From NCBI RefSeq assembly GCF_003003235.1, contig NZ_PVUE01000007.1:1-64000 (forward strand): a DNA stretch of 64,000 bases, read 5' to 3'. Shown piece after piece: positions 43,285-52,529 of this stretch; positions within the stretch are counted from its first letter, which is position 1, and the number at the start of each line of letters is the position of its first letter. The notes beneath the pieces are model-generated. The model saw nothing but the letters and a program-made list of their open reading frames with translations. It did no database searches and was not told the DNA's origin. Both the position numbers and the translations under genes were made by a program. The DNA is from Antricoccus suffuscus (GTDB lineage: Bacteria; Actinomycetota; Actinomycetes; Mycobacteriales; Antricoccaceae).

Positions 43285-44847
43285 ATGCTAGGTAAGAGCT
43301 TCTTCATCACGACGCCGATCTACTACGTGACGGCCGCGCCGCATATTGGCAGCGCCTACACAACGACGGCCGCCGACGTACTGACGCGGTGGCACAGGCA
43401 GCGCGGCGAGATGGCCTACATGCTCACCGGCACCGATGAGCACGGACAAAAGGTGCTGCGCAGCGCCGAAAAGAACGGCAAGAGCCCGCAGCAGTTTGTC
43501 GATGACCTGGTCCGCGATGAGTGGAAGCCCGCGTGGGACCTGCTCGACATCACGCCGGACCGGTTCATCCGTACGACAGACCCGGACCACGTCGCGCAGG
43601 TCCAGGAGTTCTGGCAGCGGCTGTACGACGCGGGCTTCGTCTATGAGGGCCAGTACACCGGGCTGTATTGCGTTGACTGCGAGGAGTTCAAGCAGGAAGC
43701 CGACCTGACCGAAGATGGCCTCTGCCTCATTCACGAACGGCCGGTCGAGGAGATCAGCGAGAAGAACTACTTCTTCAAGCTCAGCGAGTTCGGGGACCGA
43801 CTACTGGCTCTGTACGACGAGCAGCCGGACTTCGTCGGCCCGTCGGCCGCGCGCAACGAGATCCGCAACTATGTCGAAGCGGGCCTGCAGGATCTGTCTA
43901 TCAGCCGGTCGACGTTCGACTGGGGAATCCAGGTTCCTTGGGACCACAGCCAGGTGCTTTACGTCTGGATCGATGCGCTGCTCAACTACACCAGTGCCGT
44001 CGGGGTATACGACGACCCGGAGAAATTCGCGAAGTTCTGGCCGCCGGTCCACCTGATGAGCCGCGACATCCTGCGCTTCCACTCGGTCATCTGGCCGGCG
44101 ATGCTGATGGCTGCTGGTCTGCCGGTGCCGCAGCGGGTCTTTGCGCACGGTTACCTACTCGTCGGCGGCAAAAAGATGGCCAAGAGCAACGCGACCGCGA
44201 TCCACCCGCGCGAGATCACCGATACCTTCGGGGTGGACGCCTACCGCTACTACTTCATGAAGACCATCGCGTTCGGCTCCGACGCGTCGTTCTCGTGGGA
44301 GCACATCAGCGCCGTGTACGCCGACGAGCTGGCCAACAATCTCGGCAACCTCGCCTCCCGGGTAGCGGCCATGGTCGGCAAGTACCACGGAGGGATCCTC
44401 GCCGAGCCAGGTGCGCTTGGGGAGGCGGAGGACGCGCTCGCGGAGTCGTTGCGCAAGACTGTCGAGGTCGCCGATGACGCCATGGAGCGGCTGGCGATCC
44501 ATGAGGCCATTACCGCTACTCACGACCTGGTCACGCGTGTCAACGGCTACATCACCGAACAGCAGCCGTGGAAGGTCGCCAAAGACGAGTCGGCCGACGC
44601 GCAGTCCCGGTTGGCGACGATTCTCTACGCATGTGCCGAGGTGCTGCGGGCCGTCGCCGTGCTGCATAACGCGGTGATGCCGCAGGCGTCGGCCAAGCTC
44701 TGGGCATCGCTCGGCGCCGACCGGTCGATCGGCGCGCTCGACGACCAGCCGCTCACCTCGGCCGGCAAGTGGGGTCAACTGCCGGCGGGTACGACCGTGA
44801 CCAAGGGCGACGTACTGTTTCCCCGGATCGAGGAGTCAGCCAGTTGA
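43285..44847 (+). CDS. metG: Methionyl-tRNA synthetase
   Basis: ATG 43285 (MLGKSFFITTPIYYVTAAPHIGSAYT) is preferred because the class I HIGH-like motif then lies at the usual distance. The 520-aa enzyme has TGTDEHGQKV, the tRNA-binding WIDALLNY region and a KMSKS-like loop written KKMAKSN. It charges tRNA-Met. The stop TGA overlaps the tatD ATG by one base (TGATG), so the two are coupled as in Rv1007c-Rv1008. Confidence 0.96.
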   Translation: MLGKSFFITTPIYYVTAAPHIGSAYTTTAADVLTRWHRQRGEMAYMLTGTDEHGQKVLRSAEKNGKSPQQFVDDLVRDEWKPAWDLLDITPDRFIRTTDPDHVAQVQEFWQRLYDAGFVYEGQYTGLYCVDCEEFKQEADLTEDGLCLIHERPVEEISEKNYFFKLSEFGDRLLALYDEQPDFVGPSAARNEIRNYVEAGLQDLSISRSTFDWGIQVPWDHSQVLYVWIDALLNYTSAVGVYDDPEKFAKFWPPVHLMSRDILRFHSVIWPAMLMAAGLPVPQRVFAHGYLLVGGKKMAKSNATAIHPREITDTFGVDAYRYYFMKTIAFGSDASFSWEHISAVYADELANNLGNLASRVAAMVGKYHGGILAEPGALGEAEDALAESLRKTVEVADDAMERLAIHEAITATHDLVTRVNGYITEQQPWKVAKDESADAQSRLATILYACAEVLRAVAVLHNAVMPQASAKLWASLGADRSIGALDDQPLTSAGKWGQLPAGTTVTKGDVLFPRIEESAS

Positions 44848-45701
44848 TGGCCAACAAGCGCTCGCATGGCCGCGCGGGCGATCCACCACCCCTGCCAGAA
44901 GCGCTACCGGTGCCGGTCGTGGACAACCACACGCACCTTGACATCGTGCTCGACGCCGTACCCGGTACGCCGGAAGAGGCGCTCGCCAAGGCCGCGAGCG
45001 TCGGCATCGACCGGGTCGTCCAGGTCGGCGTCGACGTCGCGTCTTCTCGGTGGAGCGCCGACCTCGCCGATGCGCACCCGGGCGTCCTGGCGGCGGTCGC
45101 CGTGCACCCTAACGAGGCGCCGATGCTGATCGGCGAACGGTTCGAAGCGGCGCTCGCCGAGATCGACGAACTCGCCTCGCGTCCGCGGGTGCGCGCGGTA
45201 GGGGAGACCGGGATGGACTTCTTCCGCACGCAAGGCAGCGACGAGCTTGCGCGGCAGGAGCTGTCCTTCCGCCGTCACATCGACATCGCCAAACGGCACG
45301 ACCTGGCATTGATGATCCACGATCGCGACGCCCACGACGATGTGTTCCGGGTGCTCGCTGAGGAGGGCGCGCCGCGCACGGTGGTCTTCCACTGCTATTC
45401 CGGGGACGTGTCGATGGCGCACAAATGCGCCGAGCATGGCTATTACATGAGCTTCGCCGGTAACTCGACGTTTGCGAAGGCGCAGAATCTGCGTGACGCG
45501 GCCACCGCGGCCCCGCGAGACCTGCTGCTTGTGGAGACGGATGCGCCGTTCCTGACGCCGTCGCCGTACCGCGGGCGGCCCAACGCCTCCTACCTCGTGC
45601 CGCTCACCGTTCGCGCGCTCGCCGAAGCGCGCGGCGAAGATCTGACCGAACTGTGTACGGCGCTGAGTGACAACTCTGAACGAGTTTACGGACCCTGGTA
45701 A
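44847..45701 (+). CDS. tatD: TatD-family metal-dependent DNase
   Basis: ATG 44847 overlaps the metG stop. The 284-aa TIM-barrel has its metal ligands in DNHTHLDI (HxH), GETGMDFF (Glu), VFHCYSGD (His) and LLVETDAPFLTP (Asp). TatD proteins are Mg2+-dependent 3'-5' exonucleases involved in DNA repair or turnover. Confidence 0.95.
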   Translation: MANKRSHGRAGDPPPLPEALPVPVVDNHTHLDIVLDAVPGTPEEALAKAASVGIDRVVQVGVDVASSRWSADLADAHPGVLAAVAVHPNEAPMLIGERFEAALAEIDELASRPRVRAVGETGMDFFRTQGSDELARQELSFRRHIDIAKRHDLALMIHDRDAHDDVFRVLAEEGAPRTVVFHCYSGDVSMAHKCAEHGYYMSFAGNSTFAKAQNLRDAATAAPRDLLLVETDAPFLTPSPYRGRPNASYLVPLTVRALAEARGEDLTELCTALSDNSERVYGPW

Positions 45702-45831
45702 ACGCCGAAGGCGACCGCAAGTAGTCGCGCGCGCAATTGTGGGAGATAATCACCAATAGCGGTCTCTACGACGCATCGAATTTCAGCATGTGTCGGCTGG
45801 CAGTCAGCCACGACGGACGGGAGGGGCGATC

Positions 45832-46737
45832 GTGGGCCGATTTATCGTCGCCGTGTTCGTGATTATTGCGATCATTCCCGCCGTCGTGCTCGCTCGGCTC
45901 TGGTTCGCAGCGGCCGGCAGGCGCACGATGGACTATGAGGCGCTGAGTTTCCTGCGCCCCACGGCCGAGGCCGACGCGACGATGGCTGCCTCGGTACGTC
46001 GCCGCGGCCGCAGCAGTTATCTGGGCGTGGCCGTTGCGCTGGTGGTCGTCGTGATCATGGGGGTCTACGGCGGCGAGTCGACCGTATTCTTCTGGATCCC
46101 GACGCTGGTCATCGGTGGCGTCTTCGGCGTACTCATCGGCACCGCCGTACCGCTCCGAGTCAAATGGAAATTGACGAGCGGTAAACGTCCGATCAACGTC
46201 AGCGAGCTCGGCTGGGCGATGCGCGTGACGGCGCTCGTCGGGTCCGGGGTGGCGGTGGTCGGCTATCTCGACAGCGCGCCGCGATTTCTGCTGACGTCCG
46301 GCTGCACCATTCAGACCAGCTCCGGTCCCAGCGACAGTGTCAGCCTGACCATCCTTGGGCTCGTCGTGCTCGCGTGGCTGGTCGGCGAGGCTGCGTTACT
46401 GCGGCTGGTACCCGGCCGCAGAATCCCGGTAGATGGAGCGGACGTGATGGTCGACGACGCGGCCCGGTCGGCCATCGCGCACACCGCTGTTGGTGCCGTG
46501 ACGCTGCTGTCGCTCGGCTCGCTTGCGATCGTCGGTATCGGCACCGGCCTGTCGGCGTCCGCCAACGGCTGCGGAAATGGCGCGGTGGGCGCCGGCCTTC
46601 TGACCCTGGGCCTGGCGGCCGCAATCGCCGCCGTACTCATCGCCGGGTTCCTCATCCAGTGGGGGATCCAGCTGCGCAAGATCGCCGAGTATGTGCACCG
46701 CGCCGCGAGCGAGGATGCCGTCCCCAGCGGACGTTAG
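45832..46737 (+). CDS. Uncharacterised multi-pass membrane protein
   Basis: GTG 45832 follows GGGAGGGG by five bases and gives 301 aa starting VGRFIVAVFVIIAIIPAVVLARLWF (TM1). About seven hydrophobic segments are visible (YLGVAVALVVVVIMGVY, IPTLVIGGVFGVLIG, LTILGLVVLAWLVGEAALL, AVTLLSLGSLAIVGIG, LLTLGLAAAIAAVLIAGFL). A Cys in TSGCTIQ and another in NGCGNG may lie outside the cell. No family is recognised. It lies between tatD and rpfB. Confidence 0.75.
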   Translation: MGRFIVAVFVIIAIIPAVVLARLWFAAAGRRTMDYEALSFLRPTAEADATMAASVRRRGRSSYLGVAVALVVVVIMGVYGGESTVFFWIPTLVIGGVFGVLIGTAVPLRVKWKLTSGKRPINVSELGWAMRVTALVGSGVAVVGYLDSAPRFLLTSGCTIQTSSGPSDSVSLTILGLVVLAWLVGEAALLRLVPGRRIPVDGADVMVDDAARSAIAHTAVGAVTLLSLGSLAIVGIGTGLSASANGCGNGAVGAGLLTLGLAAAIAAVLIAGFLIQWGIQLRKIAEYVHRAASEDAVPSGR

Positions 46738-47041
46738 ATAGACCACTATGTGGGATCGTTTCGCGCGGCCAGCGGATTGCGAACTTAGGTTAACCCTCGA
46801 AATGCGGTCCGTACTGTAGCCCGATATACACATCTCCGTTATGCTCTTGTGACCGAACGCCAGGGTGGGGAAGCCCTAACAATCACGGAACGAGTTTGTC
46901 GCTGTGGTGAGCCACGTCGACATGTCGGGCGCATAGATCGCGATATTGCGGCACAGACGTGCTCGAGTCGGGCGCGTACGACAAGTGCACGCGTGTGACC
47001 GTGACATTCCCCTGCCTGGGAACACCGACCATCGGAGAACT
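46738..47041 (+). other. Long untranslated region upstream of rpfB
   Basis: This 304-bp gap has no convincing gene. TATGCT at 46840-46845 is a possible -10 element. An AGGG-(8 nt)-CCCT hairpin is near 46863. In M. tuberculosis the rpfB mRNA has a structured regulatory leader; a comparable leader here is plausible from length only. Confidence 0.35.
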
Positions 47042-48190
47042 GTGCGCCGATCGTACAAAGTAGGCCTTAGCGTTTTGGCCGTCGCAGCAATTGCCGGCGG
47101 CACCTTCGCATTCAAAGCGCTCGACAAATCTGTAAAGCTCGTTGTAGATGGCAAGACCCAAAGCGTTTCGACGTATGCCTCCAACGTGGAAGGTGTCCTC
47201 AAGGACGCCAACGTAAAGGTCGTCAAGCGCGACGACCTCACCCCGAAGCTCACCGCCGCAGTGGCCGATGGCGGGACCATCGTGCTCAACCGCGCGCGTC
47301 CTCTCGCCATCGATATCGATGGGGTTCACTCTAAAAAATGGGTGACCGCGTACACCGTTGAAGAAGCTCTTTCGCAGCTTGGCATCGACGGCGGGGCCGA
47401 TGTATCGGCGTCCCGCTCGCAGCGCCTGCCGCTCAAGGGTGCCTCGCTCGAGGTCACCACACCGAAGACCGTGGCGATCAACGTCGACGGCCAGGCGATT
47501 TCCGTGGTTTCTACCGGCGCGACCGTAAAGGACGTGCTCGACGCGCAGAGCATCTCGCTCGTCGAAGGCGACTTCACCACCCCAGCCGTCGACACACCAG
47601 TGACGTCCGGCATGCAGGTCGATGTGACGCGGGTGCGTACGACGACCACTCAGGAAGCTCAGCCGGTGCCCTACAGCACTAGCGAGCAGCCTGACGGCAC
47701 GATGAACAAGGGCGACAAGAAGGTCGTCACCAAGGGCGTCGCGGGCGAGCAGGTCGTCACCTACACCGTGACCACGACCAACGGCGTCGTGTCCGCCAAG
47801 ACGCAGGTCTCGGCGCAGGTTACCGTGGCCCCGGTCAACGAAGTGGTCAATGTCGGTACCAAGGAAGCCCCGGTCGCCGCTGCTCCGGCGCCCAGCGGCT
47901 CCGGCGCAGGCAGTTCCGGCGGAGGCAGTAATGCCGGCGCGATTCCCAGCTCCGGCGGCCTCAACTGGCCGGCGCTCGCGCAGTGCGAGTCCAGCGGCAA
48001 CCCGAAGGCAGTCAGCCCGGCCGGTTACATGGGCCTCTACCAGTTTGACCAGAGGACCTGGAACGCCAACGGCGGCAGCGGCTCCCCGCTGGATGCCTCC
48101 GCGGCTCAGCAGACTGCCATCGCGCAGAACCTCTACAACGCTCGCGGCATCTCGCCGTGGCCGTCCTGTGGACCGAAGCTGCTTTCGTAG
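47042..48190 (+). CDS. rpfB: RpfB-like resuscitation-promoting factor (DUF348-G5-transglycosylase)
   Basis: GTG 47042 with GGAGAA upstream gives 382 aa. A single N-terminal membrane anchor (VGLSVLAVAAIAGGTFAF) is followed by three DUF348 repeats (VDGKTQSVSTYASNVEGVL-type units), a G5 domain (about 215-285, ending APVNEVVNVGTKE) and a Gly/Ser linker. The Rpf lysozyme-like domain follows: LNWPALAQCESSGNP with catalytic Glu, and YMGLYQFDQRTW. It cleaves peptidoglycan to allow regrowth from dormancy. The gene order with tatD, ksgA and ispE matches Rv1008-Rv1011. Confidence 0.95.
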   Translation: MRRSYKVGLSVLAVAAIAGGTFAFKALDKSVKLVVDGKTQSVSTYASNVEGVLKDANVKVVKRDDLTPKLTAAVADGGTIVLNRARPLAIDIDGVHSKKWVTAYTVEEALSQLGIDGGADVSASRSQRLPLKGASLEVTTPKTVAINVDGQAISVVSTGATVKDVLDAQSISLVEGDFTTPAVDTPVTSGMQVDVTRVRTTTTQEAQPVPYSTSEQPDGTMNKGDKKVVTKGVAGEQVVTYTVTTTNGVVSAKTQVSAQVTVAPVNEVVNVGTKEAPVAAAPAPSGSGAGSSGGGSNAGAIPSSGGLNWPALAQCESSGNPKAVSPAGYMGLYQFDQRTWNANGGSGSPLDASAAQQTAIAQNLYNARGISPWPSCGPKLLS

Positions 48191-48203
48191 CACTTAACGA
48201 AGG

Positions 48204-48236
48204 GCGGCGGTTGACCGAAAATCGGTCAGCCGCCGC
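48204..48236 (+). terminator. Intrinsic terminator after rpfB
   Basis: GCGGCGGTTGACCGA / TCGGTCAGCCGCCGC form a 15-bp stem (one G.U-type mismatch) with an AAA loop, 13 bases after the rpfB stop, followed by TCCTCGTGTTTT. This would separate the two rpf genes transcriptionally. Confidence 0.85.
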
Positions 48237-48319
48237 TCCTCGTGTTTTGTGACGCCGTTTAACAGGTGTCACGTCTTGAGAACAATCCAAAGAAATTTTG
48301 AGTGAGGTAGGTGTCGACG

Positions 48320-49603
48320 ATGGGCAAGCACAGCGCGCCACGCCCTCGTGCGTTCGACCGGATTCACGGCCAGACGACCGACAAATCAGCAGATGTTCTA
48401 GAGTCTGCTACATCGGTCGACGTCGAGACCGATGTAGCGCACGACGAGACCGACGTAGCGCACGACGAACCCGATGTAGCGCACGACGAGGCGGCTGAGC
48501 CGGCCTTGGCCCCGACGCGGGCTCGGCGTCGGTCGGTGCTCCGGCACGCGTTGTTCGCGGTCGTTACCGCCGCGTTGGTCGCCGGCACGCTCGCGTTCGC
48601 GAGCCTCTCCAAGTCGGTAAAGCTGGACGTGGACGGCAAGACTCAGACCGTCTCGACGTACGCCGCTGACGTGAGCGGCGTACTAGCCGACTCTGGCGTG
48701 AAGGCGTCCAACAAAGACCTGGTGAGCCCCACGAAGTCGGCCGTGATCAAGGACGGCCAGACGGTCACCGTGACCCACGCCCGCCCGCTCACGCTCAATA
48801 TTGACGGCAAGAAGTCGGTCAAGTGGGTCGCCGCCCTGACCGTTAACGAGGCTCTCGACCAGCTCGGGCTGAATGATCACGGCGTGAGCGCCTCACGTGG
48901 CACCCGTATCCCGGTCGGTGGGGAGTCACTGACACTGACCGCGCCGAAGCCGATCACGGTCACCGCAGACGGCCAGACGCAGACGGTCCTGACGACCGCC
49001 ACCACCGCCGCCGAGGCGATCACGCGCGCCGGCATCCCGCTCAGCGAGACCGATGAGCTGTCCGTGCCCCGCGACACTCCGGTCACCGCCGGTCTGCAAG
49101 TGTCCGTCACCCGTGTCTCACTGAGCACGGTCACCGAGCAGCGCGTGCTGCCTTATGCGACCACTCAGCAGCCTGACCCCAACCAGTACGTCGGCCTTCA
49201 GTCCGTGCTGACCGCCGGAGTCAATGGTCTCGCGGCGGTGACGGTGCAAGTGCAGTCGACCAACGGCGTGCAGACATCCCGGACGGATCTTGCGACCGCC
49301 GTACTCACGCCGCCGGTTAACGCGGTCGTGTCGGTCGGCGCGAAGGAGTTCCCGGCCAACGTCAACGCGCTCAACTGGAATGCGTTGAGCATGTGCGAGT
49401 CGACGAACAACCCCAAAGCGGTTAACAAGACCAACGGCAAGTACTTCGGCCTCTATCAGTTCTCGGTTGCGACCTGGGCGAGCGTCGGTGGATCGGGCAA
49501 CCCGGTCGATGCCGCCCCTGAGGAACAGCTCGCTCGCGCCAAGATGCTCTACATGCGCTCCGGCGCAGGCCAATGGGAGTGCGGAAGCCACCTCTCCGAC
49601 TGA
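48320..49603 (+). CDS. Second RpfB-like resuscitation-promoting factor, with N-terminal repeat
   Basis: The 427-aa paralogue of the preceding gene has the same order: membrane anchor (about 70-95), three DUF348 units, G5, Rpf domain (LNWNALSMCESTNNP, FGLYQFSVATW, QWECGSHLSD). It differs by a ~65-residue cytoplasmic N-terminus with three DVAHDE repeats encoded by a 21-bp DNA repeat, and by a short linker before the Rpf domain. ATG 48320 is chosen over GTG 48311 because GAGG is too close to the latter. It precedes ksgA directly. Confidence 0.92.
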   Translation: MGKHSAPRPRAFDRIHGQTTDKSADVLESATSVDVETDVAHDETDVAHDEPDVAHDEAAEPALAPTRARRRSVLRHALFAVVTAALVAGTLAFASLSKSVKLDVDGKTQTVSTYAADVSGVLADSGVKASNKDLVSPTKSAVIKDGQTVTVTHARPLTLNIDGKKSVKWVAALTVNEALDQLGLNDHGVSASRGTRIPVGGESLTLTAPKPITVTADGQTQTVLTTATTAAEAITRAGIPLSETDELSVPRDTPVTAGLQVSVTRVSLSTVTEQRVLPYATTQQPDPNQYVGLQSVLTAGVNGLAAVTVQVQSTNGVQTSRTDLATAVLTPPVNAVVSVGAKEFPANVNALNWNALSMCESTNNPKAVNKTNGKYFGLYQFSVATWASVGGSGNPVDAAPEEQLARAKMLYMRSGAGQWECGSHLSD

Positions 49604-49650
49604 CCCGCGCCGTGCCCGTGGTCGGCGGGCGTGCGGAAGCCACCTCTCCG
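49579..49650 (+). repeat. 20-bp direct repeat across the end of the second rpf gene
   Basis: GTGCGGAAGCCACCTCTCCG occurs at 49579-49598 (coding the last residues of the Rpf protein) and again at 49631-49650 beyond its stop, a 52-bp period. A CGCGCCGTGC segment after each copy is shared as well. It looks like a partial 3' duplication. Confidence 0.8.
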
Positions 49651-49672
49651 GCTCCTCGCGCCGTGCTGTTGG

Positions 49673-50581
49673 ATGGTCAGTGTGAATGACGTCGCCGTAC
49701 CTGGAAGACTCCTCGGGGCGACCCGCATTCGAGAGCTGGCCGCCGAGCTGGGTATTCGTCCTACCAAGACGCTGGGCCAGAACTTCGTCCACGACGGCAA
49801 TACGGTGCGTCGTATCGTGTCTGCGGCGCGCCTTCTGCCGGACGACGTCGTGCTGGAAGTTGGCCCTGGACTCGGATCGCTCACCTTAGGCTTGCTCGAT
49901 GCCGGGCACCGCGTGGTGGCGGTGGAGATTGACTCCGCGCTGGCCGGTCGACTCGCGCAGACGGTACAAGAACTGCAGCCGGACAACGCCGCGCGTCTTG
50001 TCGTCGTACCGGATGATGCGATGACCATTCGCAGCCTCCCTGAGCCGGTGCCGACGGCTCTCGTGGCGAACCTGCCTTACAACATCTCCGTGCCGGTGCT
50101 GCTGCACATGCTGGCAACTTTTCCCTCGATCGATCGAATCTTGGTCATGGTGCAGTCCGAGGTCGCCCGACGGCTGGCGGCCAAGCCCGGCTCCAAGGTC
50201 TACGGCTCGCCGTCTGCGAAGGCTGCCTGGTACGCCGATGTCTCGCTCTCGATCACGGTCAGCCGGTCGATCTTCTGGCCGGCGCCGAACGTCGACTCGT
50301 CGCTGGTTTCGCTCGTGCGGCGCGCCACCCCGCCCGGGTCGATTGACCGCGCCAAGGTGTTCGCGATCGTTGACCTCGCCTTCGCGCAGCGGCGAAAGAT
50401 GCTCCGGTCCGCTCTCGCGGCGCTCGACGGGCTCGGCGGATCGTCGGCCCGCGCCTCTGAGTTGCTGGTCAGCGCCGGTGTCGACCCAATGGCGCGCGGT
50501 GAGACGCTCGGCATCGAGCAGTTCGTGGCGATCGCCATGGCGCACGACCGGCGGACCGACAATGATGAAGGGACGAACTGA
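49673..50581 (+). CDS. ksgA: 16S rRNA dimethyladenosine transferase KsgA
   Basis: RsmA/KsgA dimethylates A1518 and A1519 of 16S rRNA. Motifs are TKTLGQNFVHDGNTVRRIV, VLEVGPGLGSLTLGLL (SAM motif I), VANLPYNISVPVL (catalytic NLPY) and FWPAPNVDSSLVSL. Start choice is uncertain: ATG 49673 (302 aa) has weak upstream pairing, and GTG 49682 is close by. It follows the second rpf gene and precedes ispE by 59 bp. Confidence 0.95.
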   Translation: MVSVNDVAVPGRLLGATRIRELAAELGIRPTKTLGQNFVHDGNTVRRIVSAARLLPDDVVLEVGPGLGSLTLGLLDAGHRVVAVEIDSALAGRLAQTVQELQPDNAARLVVVPDDAMTIRSLPEPVPTALVANLPYNISVPVLLHMLATFPSIDRILVMVQSEVARRLAAKPGSKVYGSPSAKAAWYADVSLSITVSRSIFWPAPNVDSSLVSLVRRATPPGSIDRAKVFAIVDLAFAQRRKMLRSALAALDGLGGSSARASELLVSAGVDPMARGETLGIEQFVAIAMAHDRRTDNDEGTN

Positions 50582-50640
50582 CGTGTCGGCGACCGCCGAT
50601 GCCGTAGTGTTCGCGGCAAACTTAGGCAGAGGAGAAGTGC

Positions 50641-51561
50641 GTGACCGCACCCATTCGCGTGGATGACGTCGTGCTCGCGCGCGCGCCGGCCAAGCTGAAT
50701 CTGCACCTGGGCGTCGGCCCGCTTCGAAAAGACAAGTTTCACGAGTTGCTGACCGTTTTCTGTGCCTTGTCGATCTCGGATGAGGTTGTCGCCAGCGAGT
50801 CCGAGGGGCTGAGCCTTGAGGTGACGGGCGAAGGCGTCAAGGATGTGCCGAGAGACAAGCGCAACTTGGCGTGGCAGGCGGCGGCGCTGCTGGCAAAACA
50901 GGCCGGTATAGATCCTGACGTGCATCTGGAGATCCGCAAGTCGATCCCCGTCGCTGCTGGGCTTGCCGGGGGCAGTGCCGATGCGGCCGCGACGCTGATC
51001 GCCTGCGATGCACTCTGGCAGACCGGCGCCGACCGTGACGACCTCGTGGGGCTCGGTGCGCAGCTAGGTAGTGACGTGGTCTTCTCGCTGACGGGCGGGC
51101 TCTCGCTCGGCACCGGTCGTGGGGAGCGGCTTTCGCCGGTTCTTGCCTCCGGGAAGTGGAACTGGGTGCTGGCGATCGCGAAGTCGGGCCTGTCGACAGC
51201 GACGGTGTATGCCGAGTTGGACAGGATCCGGGACGGGCAGGACGACGTCGAGCTTCAGACGCCGACCGATCTGATGAACGCGCTGCGCTCACGAGACCTC
51301 GACCTGCTCGCCGAATCGTTGAGTAACGACATGGAACCTGCCGCGATCTCGCTGATGCCGTCGTTGCGCCAGACGAAGCGGGCCGGTCTGGACGAGGGCG
51401 CTAGAGCGGCGTTGCTGTGTGGCTCGGGCCCGACGTACGCCTTCCTGGTGCAAAACGAGGAGGACGCTGTGGATGTTGCCGCTCGCGTCGCGGGCGCCGG
51501 CGTGTGCCGGACGGTGCGTACGGCGACCGGTCCCGTGACCGGGGCCCGCATCATCGGTTGA
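50641..51561 (+). CDS. ispE: 4-diphosphocytidyl-2-C-methyl-D-erythritol kinase
   Basis: This GHMP kinase belongs to the MEP isoprenoid pathway. GTG 50641 follows GGAGAAG. The N-terminus VLARAPAKLNLHLGVGPLRKDKFHEL holds the substrate contact, and PVAAGLAGGSADAAATL is the ATP-binding Gly/Ser loop with the expected GGSADAA. The C-terminus ALLCGSGPTYAFL is motif 3. The length of 306 aa is normal. Confidence 0.95.
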   Translation: MTAPIRVDDVVLARAPAKLNLHLGVGPLRKDKFHELLTVFCALSISDEVVASESEGLSLEVTGEGVKDVPRDKRNLAWQAAALLAKQAGIDPDVHLEIRKSIPVAAGLAGGSADAAATLIACDALWQTGADRDDLVGLGAQLGSDVVFSLTGGLSLGTGRGERLSPVLASGKWNWVLAIAKSGLSTATVYAELDRIRDGQDDVELQTPTDLMNALRSRDLDLLAESLSNDMEPAAISLMPSLRQTKRAGLDEGARAALLCGSGPTYAFLVQNEEDAVDVAARVAGAGVCRTVRTATGPVTGARIIG

Positions 51562-51594
51562 CGGTCACTACTCGAGCGGACCAGCCGGGGTGGG

Positions 51595-52518
51595 CTAGTC
51601 GAGTGCGCGGCCTTCGCGCCAGTAGCCCATGAAGGCAACCGATCGGCGATCGATGCCGAGTTCGCCCACCAACTGACGGCGTAGCGAGGTGATACATCCG
51701 GCCTCGCCGGCCAGCCAGAAGTAGGGTCCGCTATTCGCGGTGATCTCGGGGATCTCCCACACCATTTCCTCGGCGCTTGGCGCGGGCAACGTCTCGGCAC
51801 CGACGAGGGCTGGCATCCGGCGCTCCGCGCGTCGGTGTGCGGCAATCCGGTAGATCGCCTCCTGGAGTGAGCCAAACCCACTGTTCTGCTCCATCCGGTC
51901 GCGAGGCACCCAGTGCACCCTGACACCGGGTGGCGCCTCCACCGCGCGCTCGTCGAGGGTGCTCGGCACCTCGAGCACCGCAGTTCCCTCGGCGTTCTCG
52001 GCCAGTGACTTGAGAATGTTGAGCGCCGCTGGCACGGCGGTCTCGTCGGCGCCGATGACGAACTCGGTGCCGCCTGAGGGTGGGTTCCAGCCGACGCCCG
52101 CGTTGGGTGGGCCATCGAGGGTGACGTCCGGTCCGACGATGAAGATGGGGTCACCCGGTTGCGCCGCGATGGCGTACGCCGAGGCCGGACCGCCATCACC
52201 ATGGACCGCGAAGTCGACGTCGAGCTCGTTGCGATGGGGACGGACGGCGCTAATCGTGAAGGTGCGGATCGGGTTTCGGGCGTTCGCCGGGACCGCTTGC
52301 CAGACGGGGTACCAATTGTCGGTGTCGACGGGAAACGTTGAGAATCCGGTCGCCGCGTGTGGCAGCACGAGCTTGATCCGTTGGTCGGGGCCGTCGTGTG
52401 CCATCGCGCTGAGCTGTGGGCCTCGGAACGTGATCCGTCGGAACGATGGCGACAGGTCTTGCACCGTGCCGATACGCAGGTCGGTAAACAGTCGGTAGCC
52501 GCTCAAGGTTTCCTCCAT
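51595..52518 (-). CDS. Siderophore-interacting protein (FAD/NAD(P)H ferric reductase)
   Basis: The 307-aa SIP/ViuB family protein has FRRITFRGPQLSAMAHDGPDQRIKLVLPH (FAD domain with DQRIK), RTFTISAVRPHRNELDVDFAVHGDGGPASAYA, FVIGADETAVPAALNIL (NAD(P)H domain) and a C-terminal LVGELGIDRRSVAFMGYWREGRALD. It releases iron from imported ferric siderophores. ATG 52518 lacks a Shine-Dalgarno, while a TTG 12 bases in (52506) has GGAGG upstream; either may be used. An iron box sits just upstream. Confidence 0.93.
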   Translation of the reverse strand: MEETLSGYRLFTDLRIGTVQDLSPSFRRITFRGPQLSAMAHDGPDQRIKLVLPHAATGFSTFPVDTDNWYPVWQAVPANARNPIRTFTISAVRPHRNELDVDFAVHGDGGPASAYAIAAQPGDPIFIVGPDVTLDGPPNAGVGWNPPSGGTEFVIGADETAVPAALNILKSLAENAEGTAVLEVPSTLDERAVEAPPGVRVHWVPRDRMEQNSGFGSLQEAIYRIAAHRRAERRMPALVGAETLPAPSAEEMVWEIPEITANSGPYFWLAGEAGCITSLRRQLVGELGIDRRSVAFMGYWREGRALD

Positions 52519-52529
52519 AGGTAACGCTA

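Noticed and set aside
46738-47041. c-di-AMP (ydaO) riboswitch upstream of rpfB
   Set aside because: Such riboswitches occur before rpf genes in some actinobacteria, but I could not find the conserved blocks in this leader.
46883-48193. 436-aa minus-strand reading frame opposite rpfB
   Set aside because: Low-complexity, Arg/His-rich product mirroring the rpfB coding strand; no motif.
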